Assembly: GCA_023457255.1 (NCBI GenBank)
Contig: JAEWMB010000018.1
Coordinates: 80,560 to 144,559, forward strand
Direction of reading: 5' to 3'
DNA: 64,000 nucleotides
Source: Bacillota bacterium
Lineage (GTDB): Bacteria; Bacillota; Clostridia; Lachnospirales; Lachnospiraceae
Below, one piece after another: positions 17,385 through 25,829 of this stretch. The position numbers and the translations under genes are program-made. Position 1 is the stretch's first letter. Each line of letters begins with the position of its first letter. The notes under the pieces were generated by a model that worked only from the letters and a program-made list of their open reading frames with translations, made no database searches and was not told the DNA's origin.

Positions 17385-18056
17385 CTATTTAATAGTGTCC
17401 TTCCTGCCTCTTAAATGCATATAAACAGTATTTTTACTAACATCCATAACTTTTGCCACCTTAACCACTGCATCTTTCATTCTAAATATGCCTTGATCAT
17501 ATAAGAGATTCACAATTTCTTTGTTTTTACAATTTGCAGATATGCTGTCATCGGACATTACCTGCCGGTAAGCTTCCGTATAAGCTTGTTCTATCAGCGC
17601 ATCAACATCTACGGCAAAGTTTTCATTAATTACGGTATTGGCAGACTTATCAAGCATTTTAAATACCGGAAATGTTTCTGATAATGGAGTATCTACATGA
17701 TAATTAATACAGACTAAGCCAATAATACGATGATGTTCACCATAAACACTGATTGTAGTAGAATAAAGAAGATTTCCTTTTTTGTTTTTTGATTCGTATG
17801 AAATATATCCATCCAGATTTTCATCTTGAATTTTATTCAGCATATTGAGTGCTAAATCTGTAATAGGAGCACCTAGCTTTCTCCCGGTATGGTGTCCATT
17901 TATAATTTTTATCACAGAGTTTTCGCAGTCCTCTAAACTATGTAATACAAACTCAAACCCTGTCCCTAAATAATCCGCCAGTCCATCTAAAAAACTACGA
18001 TATGAGTTTAAAATAATCCGATCTGTAGCAGTTAATTTAATATTTCCGTTTTGCAT
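17385..18056 (-). CDS. YheO-like PAS/HTH transcriptional regulator
   Basis: A 223-residue regulator with an N-terminal YheO-type PAS-like domain (about residues 10-125; GTGFEFVLHSLED and INGHHTGRKLGAP are typical) and a C-terminal helix-turn-helix (about 165-220; VAKVMDVSKNTVYMHLRG). Relatives include YheO and DauR. Its position immediately upstream of ridA, same strand with its own promoter and terminator, suggests it controls the purine operon, perhaps by sensing a purine or breakdown product in the PAS-like pocket. Ligand and sign of control are not known. The start is an ATG behind GGGGGAAGTT. Confidence 0.88.
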   Translation of the reverse strand: MQNGNIKLTATDRIILNSYRSFLDGLADYLGTGFEFVLHSLEDCENSVIKIINGHHTGRKLGAPITDLALNMLNKIQDENLDGYISYESKNKKGNLLYSTTISVYGEHHRIIGLVCINYHVDTPLSETFPVFKMLDKSANTVINENFAVDVDALIEQAYTEAYRQVMSDDSISANCKNKEIVNLLYDQGIFRMKDAVVKVAKVMDVSKNTVYMHLRGRKDTIK

Positions 18057-18104
18057 AACTTCCCCCTATTGCACTCTCCAATTTTCAATCAAAGCTCTTT
18101 CGTT

Positions 18105-18139
18105 ATTATATAAAAGGATGGTGTAAAATGCAATACACC
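18105..18139 (-). promoter_or_regulatory. Promoter and palindromic operator of the YheO-type regulator
   Basis: TTGCAT (18128-18133) and TATAAT (18105-18110) on the minus strand are spaced by 17 bases. An inverted repeat GGTGTA-N8-TACACC (18120-18139) covers the -35 box, a natural site for autoregulation. Confidence 0.6.
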
Positions 18140-18146
18140 TATTCTG

Positions 18147-18962
18147 TTATAATCTGTCTACAGCTAACGTGGAAATAAAATTACACGCCGCAATATTTTC
18201 AGCGGCTATCCCTTGCAGCTTTAGATTGTAAATTATTTCTATTGCTTTTTTTTGCAACTCTGAATTATCGCATTGGTTTAGGAGTATCTTAAAAGGAATA
18301 TTTAATTGCTTACAGTAGCCTGCCTCAATTAATCTGGCTGCATCCTGTTCCGATATTTTATGTGCCGGCTGGCAGTCTAAAATCTCCGTAGCCAAATTCC
18401 ACCGGTGACAGCATTCCATGATTGGCCTTGATAAGCAGGTTAATCCTGCTAAAATGATAACCAAATCCGTATTCTTTGGCAATACCGGCTCATGCTTGCC
18501 GGGAACTTTAATCGGAAGGCGTTTGGATCCATCCGCTTCTACCAATATATAATCGGAAACTGTTGTCATCCATTCATAAAAAGAATCTGACACTTTTGTC
18601 ATCTTTCCATCCCCACATGGGATCCCAGCAACTGCAACGCCACTTAAATCAAGCATGCGCAGCAGCATTTCTTTGTCTTCTTTTAATACTCCATATGTGA
18701 TAGGCAAAAACATATGAGTTGTCGTTGTAATAATTACTCTTTTCCCAAGAGAAGCTAACTCGTTTGCCAGCTGATAAATTGAGGTTGTTTTACCACCTGC
18801 TCCAACAAATGCTATCACCATTCTTTGAGTTAAATCTAGGTTAAAAGCTTTCCACATACTAGCTTGAGTTATTAGTTCTTCCGAACTATTTATTTGATAA
18901 AATTCCAAGAAAGGCTCCTCCATTCCGCTGCTGCTATGAATTTTGGTATCGGTACAATCCAA
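18147..18962 (-). CDS. yqeC: YqeC family selenium-dependent Mo hydroxylase accessory protein
   Basis: A P-loop protein of the YqeC family, a marker for selenium-dependent molybdenum hydroxylases. The Walker A-like motif FVGAGGKTTSIYQLA lies near residue 52, followed by TTTTHMF and VEADGSKRLPIK. Molecular role is unproven; a nucleotide-dependent step in inserting or activating the Mo cofactor is usual speculation. The frame begins with TTG at 18962 with only a weak ribosome binding site. An in-frame ATG at 18923 would give a protein 13 residues shorter. It is the last gene of the maturation operon, 24 bases after the DUF3343 gene. Confidence 0.85.
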   Translation of the reverse strand: MDCTDTKIHSSSGMEEPFLEFYQINSSEELITQASMWKAFNLDLTQRMVIAFVGAGGKTTSIYQLANELASLGKRVIITTTTHMFLPITYGVLKEDKEMLLRMLDLSGVAVAGIPCGDGKMTKVSDSFYEWMTTVSDYILVEADGSKRLPIKVPGKHEPVLPKNTDLVIILAGLTCLSRPIMECCHRWNLATEILDCQPAHKISEQDAARLIEAGYCKQLNIPFKILLNQCDNSELQKKAIEIIYNLKLQGIAAENIAACNFISTLAVDRL

Positions 18963-18986
18963 TTCATATTAACTTTCTTTATGCCT

Positions 18987-19223
18987 CTATATCTCTAATT
19001 CATATATCTGATCATAGCTGATATGAGTTTCGTTCATGAAATTTTCCAATTCTAATCTTTTGTGCAAATCCACACTCCAAGCTAATCCACAGCCCGCTGT
19101 TATGCACCTTGGAACCGGAATTAACCTGCCGCTCAGCCCTTTTTCTTTGCAAAGCTTTTCCATTGCCATAGCACTTGTTGTATTACGAAAGGTGATGACA
19201 ACTTTTTGCTCTTTTCTTCTCAT
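18987..19223 (-). CDS. DUF3343 small protein, putative Se/S carrier
   Basis: A 78-residue protein of the DUF3343 type, with the pattern VITFRNTTSAMAMEKLCKEKG, then VPRCITAGCGLAWSV. The cysteines in PRCITAGCG are the likely sulfur or selenium carrying residues. Such proteins occur beside selD, yedF and cysteine desulfurases. It begins at an ATG behind GGAGG, 11 bases after the desulfurase gene, so the pair is tightly coupled: desulfurase to carrier transfer is the natural model, as inference. Confidence 0.85.
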   Translation of the reverse strand: MRRKEQKVVITFRNTTSAMAMEKLCKEKGLSGRLIPVPRCITAGCGLAWSVDLHKRLELENFMNETHISYDQIYELEI

Positions 19224-19233
19224 TGCCGGCCTC

Positions 19234-20373
19234 CTATTGTTCTACTGCAAGCTTAGTGACTGCAGCTACGGCGATATCAATTTCTTCTTCGGTATTAAAA
19301 TGAGAAAAGCTAAAGCGTACCGCCCCCTGCTCTTTCGTTCCAAACGCCTCATGCAGCAGCGGAGCACAATGCCCCCCGGACCTGGTATAGATGCCATATT
19401 CTTCTGCTAATTGATCACAAACCCCACCGGAATCATAGTCTGCAATGTTAAACGTGACGATTGCAGCTCGATTCCTTGTAGTAAAGTCACCATAGATTTT
19501 AATATTCGAAACATTTTTTATTCCTTCATAAAACTGCCACATTAGCTTCTGTTCTTTCTCTCTTATCTGCTCGACTCCTTTCTCTAGGATATAGGCTATA
19601 CCGGCATATAAACCTGCGATTCCAGGTCCATTTAAGGTACCGGCTTCCAGACACTCCGGCATAACATCCGGATGAGTTTTAGAAAAAGACAAAAAGCCGC
19701 TGCCACCTGTTTTTAGCGGAGATATTACGATCCCATCCCGCACATAAATACCGCCGGTCCCCTGAGGACCAAGAAGTCCTTTATGTCCGGTAAAGCAAAG
19801 AACGTCGATATTTTGCTCCTCTACCTCAATCGGAAAAACCCCTGCTGTTTGTGCGGCATCTACGACAAACAGTATATTTTCTTCCTTGCAGAGCCGTCCT
19901 ATTTTTTTTATATCAAGTAAATTGCCTGTTAAATTAGAACTATGGCTGCAAATAACCAGCCTTGTATTTTTTCTAAAGCTTTGCTTGATCTCTTCTACGT
20001 TGATATTTCCGGATACATCGCTTTTTATAATGGTTAATTCTACTCCCTTTGCTTCTAATTCATAAAGAGGACGTAATACACTATTATGTTCCAATTCCGT
20101 CGTGATAACATGATCTCCTTTATGCAGCAAACCCTTCATTGCAATGTTAAGGCTTTCTGTTGCATTGGATGTAAAAGCAATACGGCTAGCTTCCTTAACC
20201 CGAAATAATTTAGCAAGGAGTTCTCTCGTTGCATAAATAACCCTTCCAGCCTCTAAAGAAGCCGCATGAGAGCCTCTTCCGCAATTTCCCATATTTTTTA
20301 CCGCAGCATAAACCGCATCTGCTACCGAATCTGGCTTTTGTAAACTGGTTGCGGCGTTATCAAAATATATCAT
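19234..20373 (-). CDS. Class V cysteine desulfurase / selenocysteine lyase-like protein
   Basis: A 379-residue PLP enzyme. The PLP lysine is K198 in CFTGHKGLLGPQG; the nucleophilic cysteine lies in RSGGHCAPLLHEA near residue 337; the PLP-phosphate motif TSNATESLN lies at about 69-77. It belongs to the sub-type typically found with SelD in bacteria that have selenium-dependent molybdenum hydroxylases. It likely supplies selenide or sulfide equivalents for the Mo centre, handing them to the DUF3343 protein downstream. A general housekeeping IscS role is less likely in this neighbourhood. Confidence 0.9.
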   Translation of the reverse strand: MIYFDNAATSLQKPDSVADAVYAAVKNMGNCGRGSHAASLEAGRVIYATRELLAKLFRVKEASRIAFTSNATESLNIAMKGLLHKGDHVITTELEHNSVLRPLYELEAKGVELTIIKSDVSGNINVEEIKQSFRKNTRLVICSHSSNLTGNLLDIKKIGRLCKEENILFVVDAAQTAGVFPIEVEEQNIDVLCFTGHKGLLGPQGTGGIYVRDGIVISPLKTGGSGFLSFSKTHPDVMPECLEAGTLNGPGIAGLYAGIAYILEKGVEQIREKEQKLMWQFYEGIKNVSNIKIYGDFTTRNRAAIVTFNIADYDSGGVCDQLAEEYGIYTRSGGHCAPLLHEAFGTKEQGAVRFSFSHFNTEEEIDIAVAAVTKLAVEQ

Positions 20374-20384
20374 TGCATTCTCCT

Positions 20385-21194
20385 TTACTTTCGAAGATTC
20401 TTAATTCTACATAAATACAGGATGGATTCTAACACACTTCCACCAATACAGCGGGCTTTGTCTGAAATAGTAAAGCAATTTTTCTTCTCCTCGATTCTAG
20501 GGTCAATGTCCGCTATTTTTAGTCCCTTAACTACCGGATATCCGTCTTTTATGATACCCCTTAAAATACCGTCAATGCTTGCCTCAACCTTAGTATCTCC
20601 AATAAAAGCGATTGCTTGTCCCTTTGTTACGGTATTGCTGATATGGCTTATATTTTTTATTATACCGGCAGCAGGACTATGAATTACTCTTTCTTTACCA
20701 AATCCACCTATGATTCCCGGAATTCCAGTATTTTTTGCTGCAAATCCCTCCCAAAGAATTCTGCCTAAATCATGCCCTCTTTGAGTTTCTATTACGGCAT
20801 CGGCATCAACACCCGCTTCAAATCCTGGTCCTATTGCTACTGTTATCGGTGCCATTGCTTTCTTAGTACCGAGGTTTTTCTTCGCCAATATTCCATCAAC
20901 CAAAGCCAATGGTTTTATATAATTTAAGATACTGCAATTCTCATCCCGGATTATTGGAATCTTCCCTTTTGATAAGATATGGTTGATATCCTCAAAATGA
21001 GCTGCCTTTTTACACACAACCCCCTCTACAATTACTTCTTGCTCATACATTGCTTCAGAAAAAGCAACTTTTCTACGAATTGCAGAAGGTTTCTCAATCT
21101 CTAATATAACAACCGGAAACCCACTTCTAAATAGCTTATGAATGGTTCCGGTTGCAATATCTCCGCCGCCGCGTACAATTATTATATTATCCAT
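20385..21194 (-). CDS. yqeB: YqeB family selenium-dependent Mo hydroxylase accessory protein
   Basis: A 269-residue protein with an N-terminal Rossmann-like segment IIVRGGGDIATGTIHKLFRSG and a central IGPGFEAGVDADAVIETQRGHDLG motif, both characteristic of the EF2570/YqeB family. YqeB with YqeC and SelD is the genomic signature of labile-selenium molybdenum hydroxylases. The precise biochemical act is unknown. It ends 12 bases before the desulfurase gene. Confidence 0.9.
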   Translation of the reverse strand: MDNIIIVRGGGDIATGTIHKLFRSGFPVVILEIEKPSAIRRKVAFSEAMYEQEVIVEGVVCKKAAHFEDINHILSKGKIPIIRDENCSILNYIKPLALVDGILAKKNLGTKKAMAPITVAIGPGFEAGVDADAVIETQRGHDLGRILWEGFAAKNTGIPGIIGGFGKERVIHSPAAGIIKNISHISNTVTKGQAIAFIGDTKVEASIDGILRGIIKDGYPVVKGLKIADIDPRIEEKKNCFTISDKARCIGGSVLESILYLCRIKNLRK

Positions 21195-21321
21195 TCTCTA
21201 ACATCCTTCCGGTGCTTTATCACCTATAATAATGCAGCATTTTGTAAACCCAAAAAATAATTATATCCTTCTTTTACCAGCATATTTTTAGTTTGTCTAA
21301 GTCTATCATAAACTCTTACTC

Positions 21322-21972
21322 TTAAGGCTTGATTATCTTCGTTGCGTTCATCATTATTTCTGCAATCGCATACATATTGGTAACAGTGCCAACGGACAAT
21401 TTGTCGGATATTTCGTAAAAGTTTAGACAAGTTCCACAGGTTAATATTTCCACTCCTTGGGATTCCAAGAGTTTTAAATCTCCTAAAGAATCTGACCCTT
21501 CTACTGATAATTTTGCTCCGCCGTTAAAAAGTATCACTGTTTTAGGAAGTTTCTCTAATTCTGTAAGTGCATAGATAAAACCTTTCATTAAGGTTTTTCC
21601 AAGCTGCTCACTGCCTTCTCCCATATGCTCTGAGGACAGTACTACTACAATAGCCTCTTCTTTTGCATCCGGATAGCATTCATTTGCTGCTTTGGTTAAC
21701 AAAAGCTCTTGCTTAGAATTATTGTTTTGGTTATTTATTCCTTCCAATCCTTGCTCCGTCAATTCTATTTTTACAGCATAATGATCCTGTGCTAACTGTT
21801 TAGAAGAGCACTTAAGCTTCTTCTGGTTTGCCATTTTAGTTAGATTCTGAACTGCAATTTCATTATCTACATAAACCTCAAGCATACCGTCTGTCAAATC
21901 TTTCAGCATCTTTTTTGTCTCAATAACCGGAAGGGGACATTGCATTCCTCTCGCATCAATTAATTTATTCAT
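21322..21972 (-). CDS. yedF: YedF family selenium metabolism protein (TusA-like plus DsrE-like)
   Basis: A 216-residue two-domain protein. Residues 1-75 are TusA-like, with the sulfur or selenium carrying cysteine in DARGMQCPLPVIETKK (C12). Residues about 105-215 are DsrE-like, with a conserved cysteine pair in EILTCGTCLNFY. This fusion is the YedF form linked to selenium metabolism. It has its own upstream regulatory element (22046-22068) and is separated from selD by 226 bases. It may deliver selenium to SelD or from the desulfurase; direction is uncertain. Confidence 0.9.
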   Translation of the reverse strand: MNKLIDARGMQCPLPVIETKKMLKDLTDGMLEVYVDNEIAVQNLTKMANQKKLKCSSKQLAQDHYAVKIELTEQGLEGINNQNNNSKQELLLTKAANECYPDAKEEAIVVVLSSEHMGEGSEQLGKTLMKGFIYALTELEKLPKTVILFNGGAKLSVEGSDSLGDLKLLESQGVEILTCGTCLNFYEISDKLSVGTVTNMYAIAEIMMNATKIIKP

Positions 21973-22045
21973 TCCCTTTATCCTTTCAGCAAATTAGATT
22001 TCACTATATTACAATACCTATCTATATTTAACAATACTATTGGTT

Positions 22046-22068
22046 TTGTATCAATAACATAGACACAA
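22046..22068 (-). promoter_or_regulatory. Palindromic element over a putative promoter of yedF
   Basis: On the minus strand this reads TTGTGTC-TATGTTATT-GATACAA. The right half contains TTGATA, a plausible -35, with TAAATA 18 bases on. A near-identical element with an 11-base centre lies upstream of the XdhC-like gene at 24384-24408. Confidence 0.5.
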
Positions 22069-22198
22069 AAATTTGACTTCCTATACAGCAGGTATTTGGA
22101 GCCCCATCATTAATTGCAAAATAAATCCAGTGTCCGTTATACCAGAATTCGGTGTAGGAAAACTTCAGATATAGTATATTGACTTAATTGAAGTCAAC

Positions 22199-23221
22199 TT
22201 ATACTATGATTATTTCCTTTTCTTTTAGCGCGGTAATCTCTCCAATGATACCACATGGCATCTGAAGGCTTTTAAGCTCTTCTAATATCTTACTTGCAGC
22301 TTCGGGATTTACGCTAAATAAAAGCCCTCCGGAAGTCTGAGGATCAAACAGGATTTCTTGCAATGCAAAATCATCTGTCTTAAACTCAATGTAGCGTTCA
22401 ACAAAATTACGGTTTCGCTGGCCGGCTGCCGTTAATAAAAATTCATTGGCATAATCATAGGCTTCTTTAATGTAAGGAACTGATTTACTATGGATAACCG
22501 CAGTAAACTCGTTTTGGAGCATTTCATGAAGATGCCCTAAGAGTCCAAATCCTGTCACATCCGTGCAGGCATGAATCTCATATTTTCTAATAATTTGAGA
22601 GGCATATTTATTTAATGTGGACATTGATTTAATCGCCTTCTCCATTGCCTCCTTGGATGCTTCTCCTACTCTGCCTGCAGTTGCTATAATTCCAACCCCA
22701 AGCGGTTTAGTAAGTATTAATTTATCCTTCGGCTTTACTCCTGAATTTTTAAATATTTTATCCGGGTGTATGGTACCGGTAACCGACAGACCATATTTGA
22801 CATCTATATCCGATATTGAATGGCCTCCTGCAAGGATTCCGCCTGCTTCCATCACTTTTTCATTACCACCGGTTAAAATCTTACCTAAAATATTTAAATC
22901 CATCTTCTCCGGAAAGCATACGATATTCAATGCTGTTTTTACATCCCCGCCCATAGCATAGATATCACTTAATGCGTTGGCAGCCGCGATTTGACCAAAA
23001 GTATAAGGATCTTCCACCATCGGAGGAAAAAAATCCAATGTCTGAACAATCGCTACCTCGTCTGAAAGCCGATATACTGCTGCATCATCAGAACCTTCAA
23101 AACCAACCAGCAGATTAGGATCCTTTGCTTTTGGTATTTTATCAAGAACGTGCTTTAGCACCTCGGGACCTAATTTAGCGGTACAGCCACCGCCTTTACA
23201 AAATACAATTTCTTTCTCCAT
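22199..23221 (-). CDS. selD: Selenide, water dikinase (selenophosphate synthase)
   Basis: A 340-residue SelD that makes selenophosphate from selenide and ATP. The catalytic Cys/Lys pair is C13 and K16 in KGGGCTAKLGP; the usual selenocysteine position is cysteine here, so no UGA recoding is needed. VQTLDFFPPMVEDPYTFGQIAAANALSD, with its phosphate-binding acidic residues, and DVTGFGLLGH are conserved (given in parts). No selA, selB or tRNA-Sec is visible in the window, consistent with a SelD serving molybdenum hydroxylases. The rest of the genome is not seen. The stop of the XdhC-like gene is only 10 bases upstream. Confidence 0.93.
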   Translation of the reverse strand: MEKEIVFCKGGGCTAKLGPEVLKHVLDKIPKAKDPNLLVGFEGSDDAAVYRLSDEVAIVQTLDFFPPMVEDPYTFGQIAAANALSDIYAMGGDVKTALNIVCFPEKMDLNILGKILTGGNEKVMEAGGILAGGHSISDIDVKYGLSVTGTIHPDKIFKNSGVKPKDKLILTKPLGVGIIATAGRVGEASKEAMEKAIKSMSTLNKYASQIIRKYEIHACTDVTGFGLLGHLHEMLQNEFTAVIHSKSVPYIKEAYDYANEFLLTAAGQRNRNFVERYIEFKTDDFALQEILFDPQTSGGLLFSVNPEAASKILEELKSLQMPCGIIGEITALKEKEIIIV

Positions 23222-23231
23222 TCCTTAGCTC

Positions 23232-24269
23232 CTAATCAACCATAAAATCTTCAATTAATACGGTCATAATTCCACCGCATACCATACCTTCTTCTTCCGC
23301 AGCCTCTCCGGTTAAATCAATGTCAACTATTTTAAACGTATCGGAACCAATCATTTGTCTTGCCTGTCCTATTACCGCTGCCTCGCTGCAACCTCCGCCA
23401 ATACTTCCCAAAATCCTTCCATCCCGGTACACGGTCATTTTTGCACCGGCTCCTCTTGGTACTGATCCTTTCGTGTGAACAACCGTGATAACTGCTTTTG
23501 GAACATCGGTTTCCTCTGCCAATACTTGTAATACTTCATAGTCCATATCAGAACAATTTCTCTTTTTCGTATCCAAACCACCTAAGCGCTTGTGGGAAAT
23601 TAGCTCTGCTAAGATAGAAATTGCAATCTCTTCCGGAGTAATAGCCCCAATTGCTAAGCCTATCGGAGTGTGAACCCTGCTTAAGCGGTCATGATTGCAT
23701 CCCTGGGCTTCTAACATCTCTTTTACAATGGCAGTTCTTCGCCTCGATCCAATCATACCGACATAGCTTGGTTCCTCTCCCTGACAGATACTTTGCAAAC
23801 AAGCGCTGTCGTACCGATGACCCCTTGTTATAATTACCACATAATCTGACTCTTTTATCTTTAACTCCTTCATTGCATGCTCAAAATTATCGCACAGAAC
23901 CTGTTTCGCCAATGGAAACCTTTGCGTATTAGCAAAAGAAAGTCTATCATCTACAAGAGTCACTTGAAAACCTGTTTTTGCTGCAAATTCAACAAGAGGA
24001 ATTGCGATATGTCCGCCACCTAGAATAACCAGGCGTTCTTCGGGATAATATGGTTCTGCTATTGTCTGTTCCTCCCCTTGCTTTAAGTAATGCGGTATTC
24101 CATCCTCTAAGGATTCCTTTATTATCTCATCCAGATTTGAATCAAAGACTAATTTTCTATACAAACCGGTTCCAATCTTTCCTTCTCTGCCAATGATATT
24201 AGAAACCATGCAGACTTTCTTCCCATTATGGATACTATCAAAGATTTCACCGTAAATATTTCTGCTCAT
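23232..24269 (-). CDS. XdhC/CoxI family Mo hydroxylase maturation protein, permuted domain order
   Basis: A 345-residue XdhC-type protein. XdhC family members bring sulfurated molybdopterin to the hydroxylase. Here a Rossmann domain (about residues 80-200; VILGGGHIAIPL and VTRGHRYD) comes first, and the XdhC_CoxI signature (TVVHTKGSVPRGAGAKM, GSIGGGCSEA) follows near residues 250-320. In most XdhC proteins the order is reversed. I prefer ATG 24269, four residues inside the longest frame, because AGGAGG lies directly upstream. It leads the selD-containing maturation operon, behind a palindromic regulatory element. Confidence 0.85.
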   Translation of the reverse strand: MSRNIYGEIFDSIHNGKKVCMVSNIIGREGKIGTGLYRKLVFDSNLDEIIKESLEDGIPHYLKQGEEQTIAEPYYPEERLVILGGGHIAIPLVEFAAKTGFQVTLVDDRLSFANTQRFPLAKQVLCDNFEHAMKELKIKESDYVVIITRGHRYDSACLQSICQGEEPSYVGMIGSRRRTAIVKEMLEAQGCNHDRLSRVHTPIGLAIGAITPEEIAISILAELISHKRLGGLDTKKRNCSDMDYEVLQVLAEETDVPKAVITVVHTKGSVPRGAGAKMTVYRDGRILGSIGGGCSEAAVIGQARQMIGSDTFKIVDIDLTGEAAEEEGMVCGGIMTVLIEDFMVD

Positions 24270-24383
24270 TTTCCTCCTCATTTCCGTGCTGCCATTTGCA
24301 CCTTCTAAGTTTGTGGATGCAGCACAGGCACAAATTTACTGAGTAAAAGATTTCTTTCAGCATATAATCTTTACTGTCAAAGC

Positions 24384-24408
24384 TTGTATCAAAAAAACAT
24401 AGACACAA
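24384..24408 (-). promoter_or_regulatory. Palindromic element upstream of the XdhC-like/selD operon
   Basis: The minus strand reads TTGTGTC-N11-GATACAA, the same half-sites as the yedF element. TTGATA in the right half and GATTAT 17 bases further give a possible promoter about 90 bases before the XdhC-like start. Confidence 0.5.
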
Positions 24409-24449
24409 GCCTCAGTGCTGAATGTATTTTATACTAATCTAATTTCCCT

Positions 24450-24555
24450 GTCTATGTCAAACATTATTGCGATTGAAAATAAAATGAAGCAATGCATTAC
24501 TTGTCTATGCAAACATTATTGCCGATTGAAAATGAAATGAAGCAAGGTATTGTAT
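24450..24555. repeat. Imperfect 53-bp direct repeat between modC and the XdhC-like gene
   Basis: Two copies starting at GTCTATG (24450 and 24503) share AAACATTATTG, GATTGAAAAT and AAATGAAGCAA with few changes. The core TGTCTATG also appears, inverted, in the nearby palindromic element. No open frame is associated. Confidence 0.7.
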
Positions 24556-24565
24556 AAGACAAACA

Positions 24566-25702
24566 CTATTCCAATAAAAGAATATCTTCCGAAGCTACCG
24601 TCAGAAAGGCCGGAGTACTTTCATGAAGACCGCTGCTTAGTTGGCTTTTACTGATTTTCCACCAGAGCACCGGTTCTTTTTGGTTCGTAAAATTGATTGG
24701 TACTTTCTCATCTTCCCATTTTTTATCGGAGAACTTAATCGTATTTTCTGTCTTGATATTCTTATTATCTTCTATTTGCATCAGCACATTCCACTCAAAA
24801 GGAGCTTCTGCAATTTTATAAATCTGACAGGGTATGAGATTTCGTTTATCTTTCGGCTCATAACAAGCCTTAAAATCATGAGCTCTAATCCCAATATGAG
24901 TTAAGCCCTCTGAGATATTTGCCTTGACCGTCAAAATACATCCCCAATCCGTAGCTTGTACCTGATTGTCTGAGATTCTAACCGCACGTGAAATATTTTT
25001 ACATCCGGTCAGCCTGGCGGTCTGAACTTTTTGGGGACATGCAAAGATTTTTTTTGTTTCTCCGGCTTCTAATATCCTGCCCTTCTCAAGTACAATAATA
25101 TCTTTGCAAAATCGATATACCTCATCTCGGCTATGCGTAACCATAATAGAATTGCCTGGGTATTCCTGTAATAAATCCTGCAGCTGAATCTGCAATTCTT
25201 CTTTCAGATAACTATCCATCGCAGAAAATGGTTCATCGAATAATAATACATCCGGCTCATATGCAAGCATTCTAGCCAGTGCTACTCTCTGCTGCTGGCC
25301 GCCTGAGAGTTTATGTGGATATTGGTCTTCTAGGCCCTTAAGCTTAAAGTTCTCAATCATTCTCAAAATTATGTTGTCTTTCTCTCTTTTTGATGCTTTT
25401 ATGCCAACCCCAATATTCTCATAAACCGTCATATTAGGAAATAATGCATAATTTTGAAACAAATATCCTACTTTCCTCTGCTGCGGAGTAAGGTTAATCT
25501 TTTTTTCAGAATCATACAGAACTTTTCCATTCAGCTCAATATAGCCTTTCTCCGGAGTAACGATCCCTGCTATACTTTTTAAAGTCATACTCTTACCGCA
25601 TCCGGAGGCTCCAAGAATCCCCAAACACGATTCCTTGGATTCAAAATCAACCTTTAAAGTAAAATTTTTTAATTTTTTCTCAATATGAACAACTAGACTC
25701 AT
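24566..25702 (-). CDS. modC: Molybdate ABC transporter ATP-binding protein
   Basis: A 378-residue ABC ATPase: Walker A GASGCGKS (31-38), Q-loop LFQNYALFPNMTV, signature LSGGQQQRVALAR, Walker B DVLLFDEPFSAMD and a C-terminal TOBE-like region (about 260-378) that typically binds molybdate. It is the third gene of a modA-modB-modC set and the last gene of the molybdopterin/molybdate operon. It supplies molybdate for the hydroxylase cofactor. Confidence 0.9.
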   Translation of the reverse strand: MSLVVHIEKKLKNFTLKVDFESKESCLGILGASGCGKSMTLKSIAGIVTPEKGYIELNGKVLYDSEKKINLTPQQRKVGYLFQNYALFPNMTVYENIGVGIKASKREKDNIILRMIENFKLKGLEDQYPHKLSGGQQQRVALARMLAYEPDVLLFDEPFSAMDSYLKEELQIQLQDLLQEYPGNSIMVTHSRDEVYRFCKDIIVLEKGRILEAGETKKIFACPQKVQTARLTGCKNISRAVRISDNQVQATDWGCILTVKANISEGLTHIGIRAHDFKACYEPKDKRNLIPCQIYKIAEAPFEWNVLMQIEDNKNIKTENTIKFSDKKWEDEKVPINFTNQKEPVLWWKISKSQLSSGLHESTPAFLTVASEDILLLE

Positions 25703-25766
25703 CTCTTTCCCTTATTCCGGCGAATCTACTTACGCCTGATATGATTTAAAATTGGAGTAGAAACAA

Positions 25767-25795
25767 CTGGTTGAAAAGATGATCTTTTCAACCAG
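25767..25795. repeat. Perfect 14-bp hairpin between modB and modC
   Basis: CTGGTTGAAAAGAT-G-ATCTTTTCAACCAG is a perfect inverted repeat with a single-base centre in the modB-modC gap. It lacks a T run and resembles the junction hairpins of the purine operon. Confidence 0.75.
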
Positions 25796-25829
25796 AATGC
25801 TATTCTATCTATGTTATTATTGATTCCTT

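Noticed and set aside
21224..21430. Minus-strand ORF of 68 codons near yedF
   Set aside because: It overlaps the end of yedF in another frame and lacks a ribosome binding site.
22199..23221. Selenocysteine codon in selD
   Set aside because: The catalytic position is a normal cysteine codon (C13) and no in-frame TGA is present.
24270..24565. Possible molybdenum-cofactor riboswitch near modC
   Set aside because: No conserved Mo-cofactor aptamer blocks are visible; the gap holds only the direct repeat and the palindromic element.
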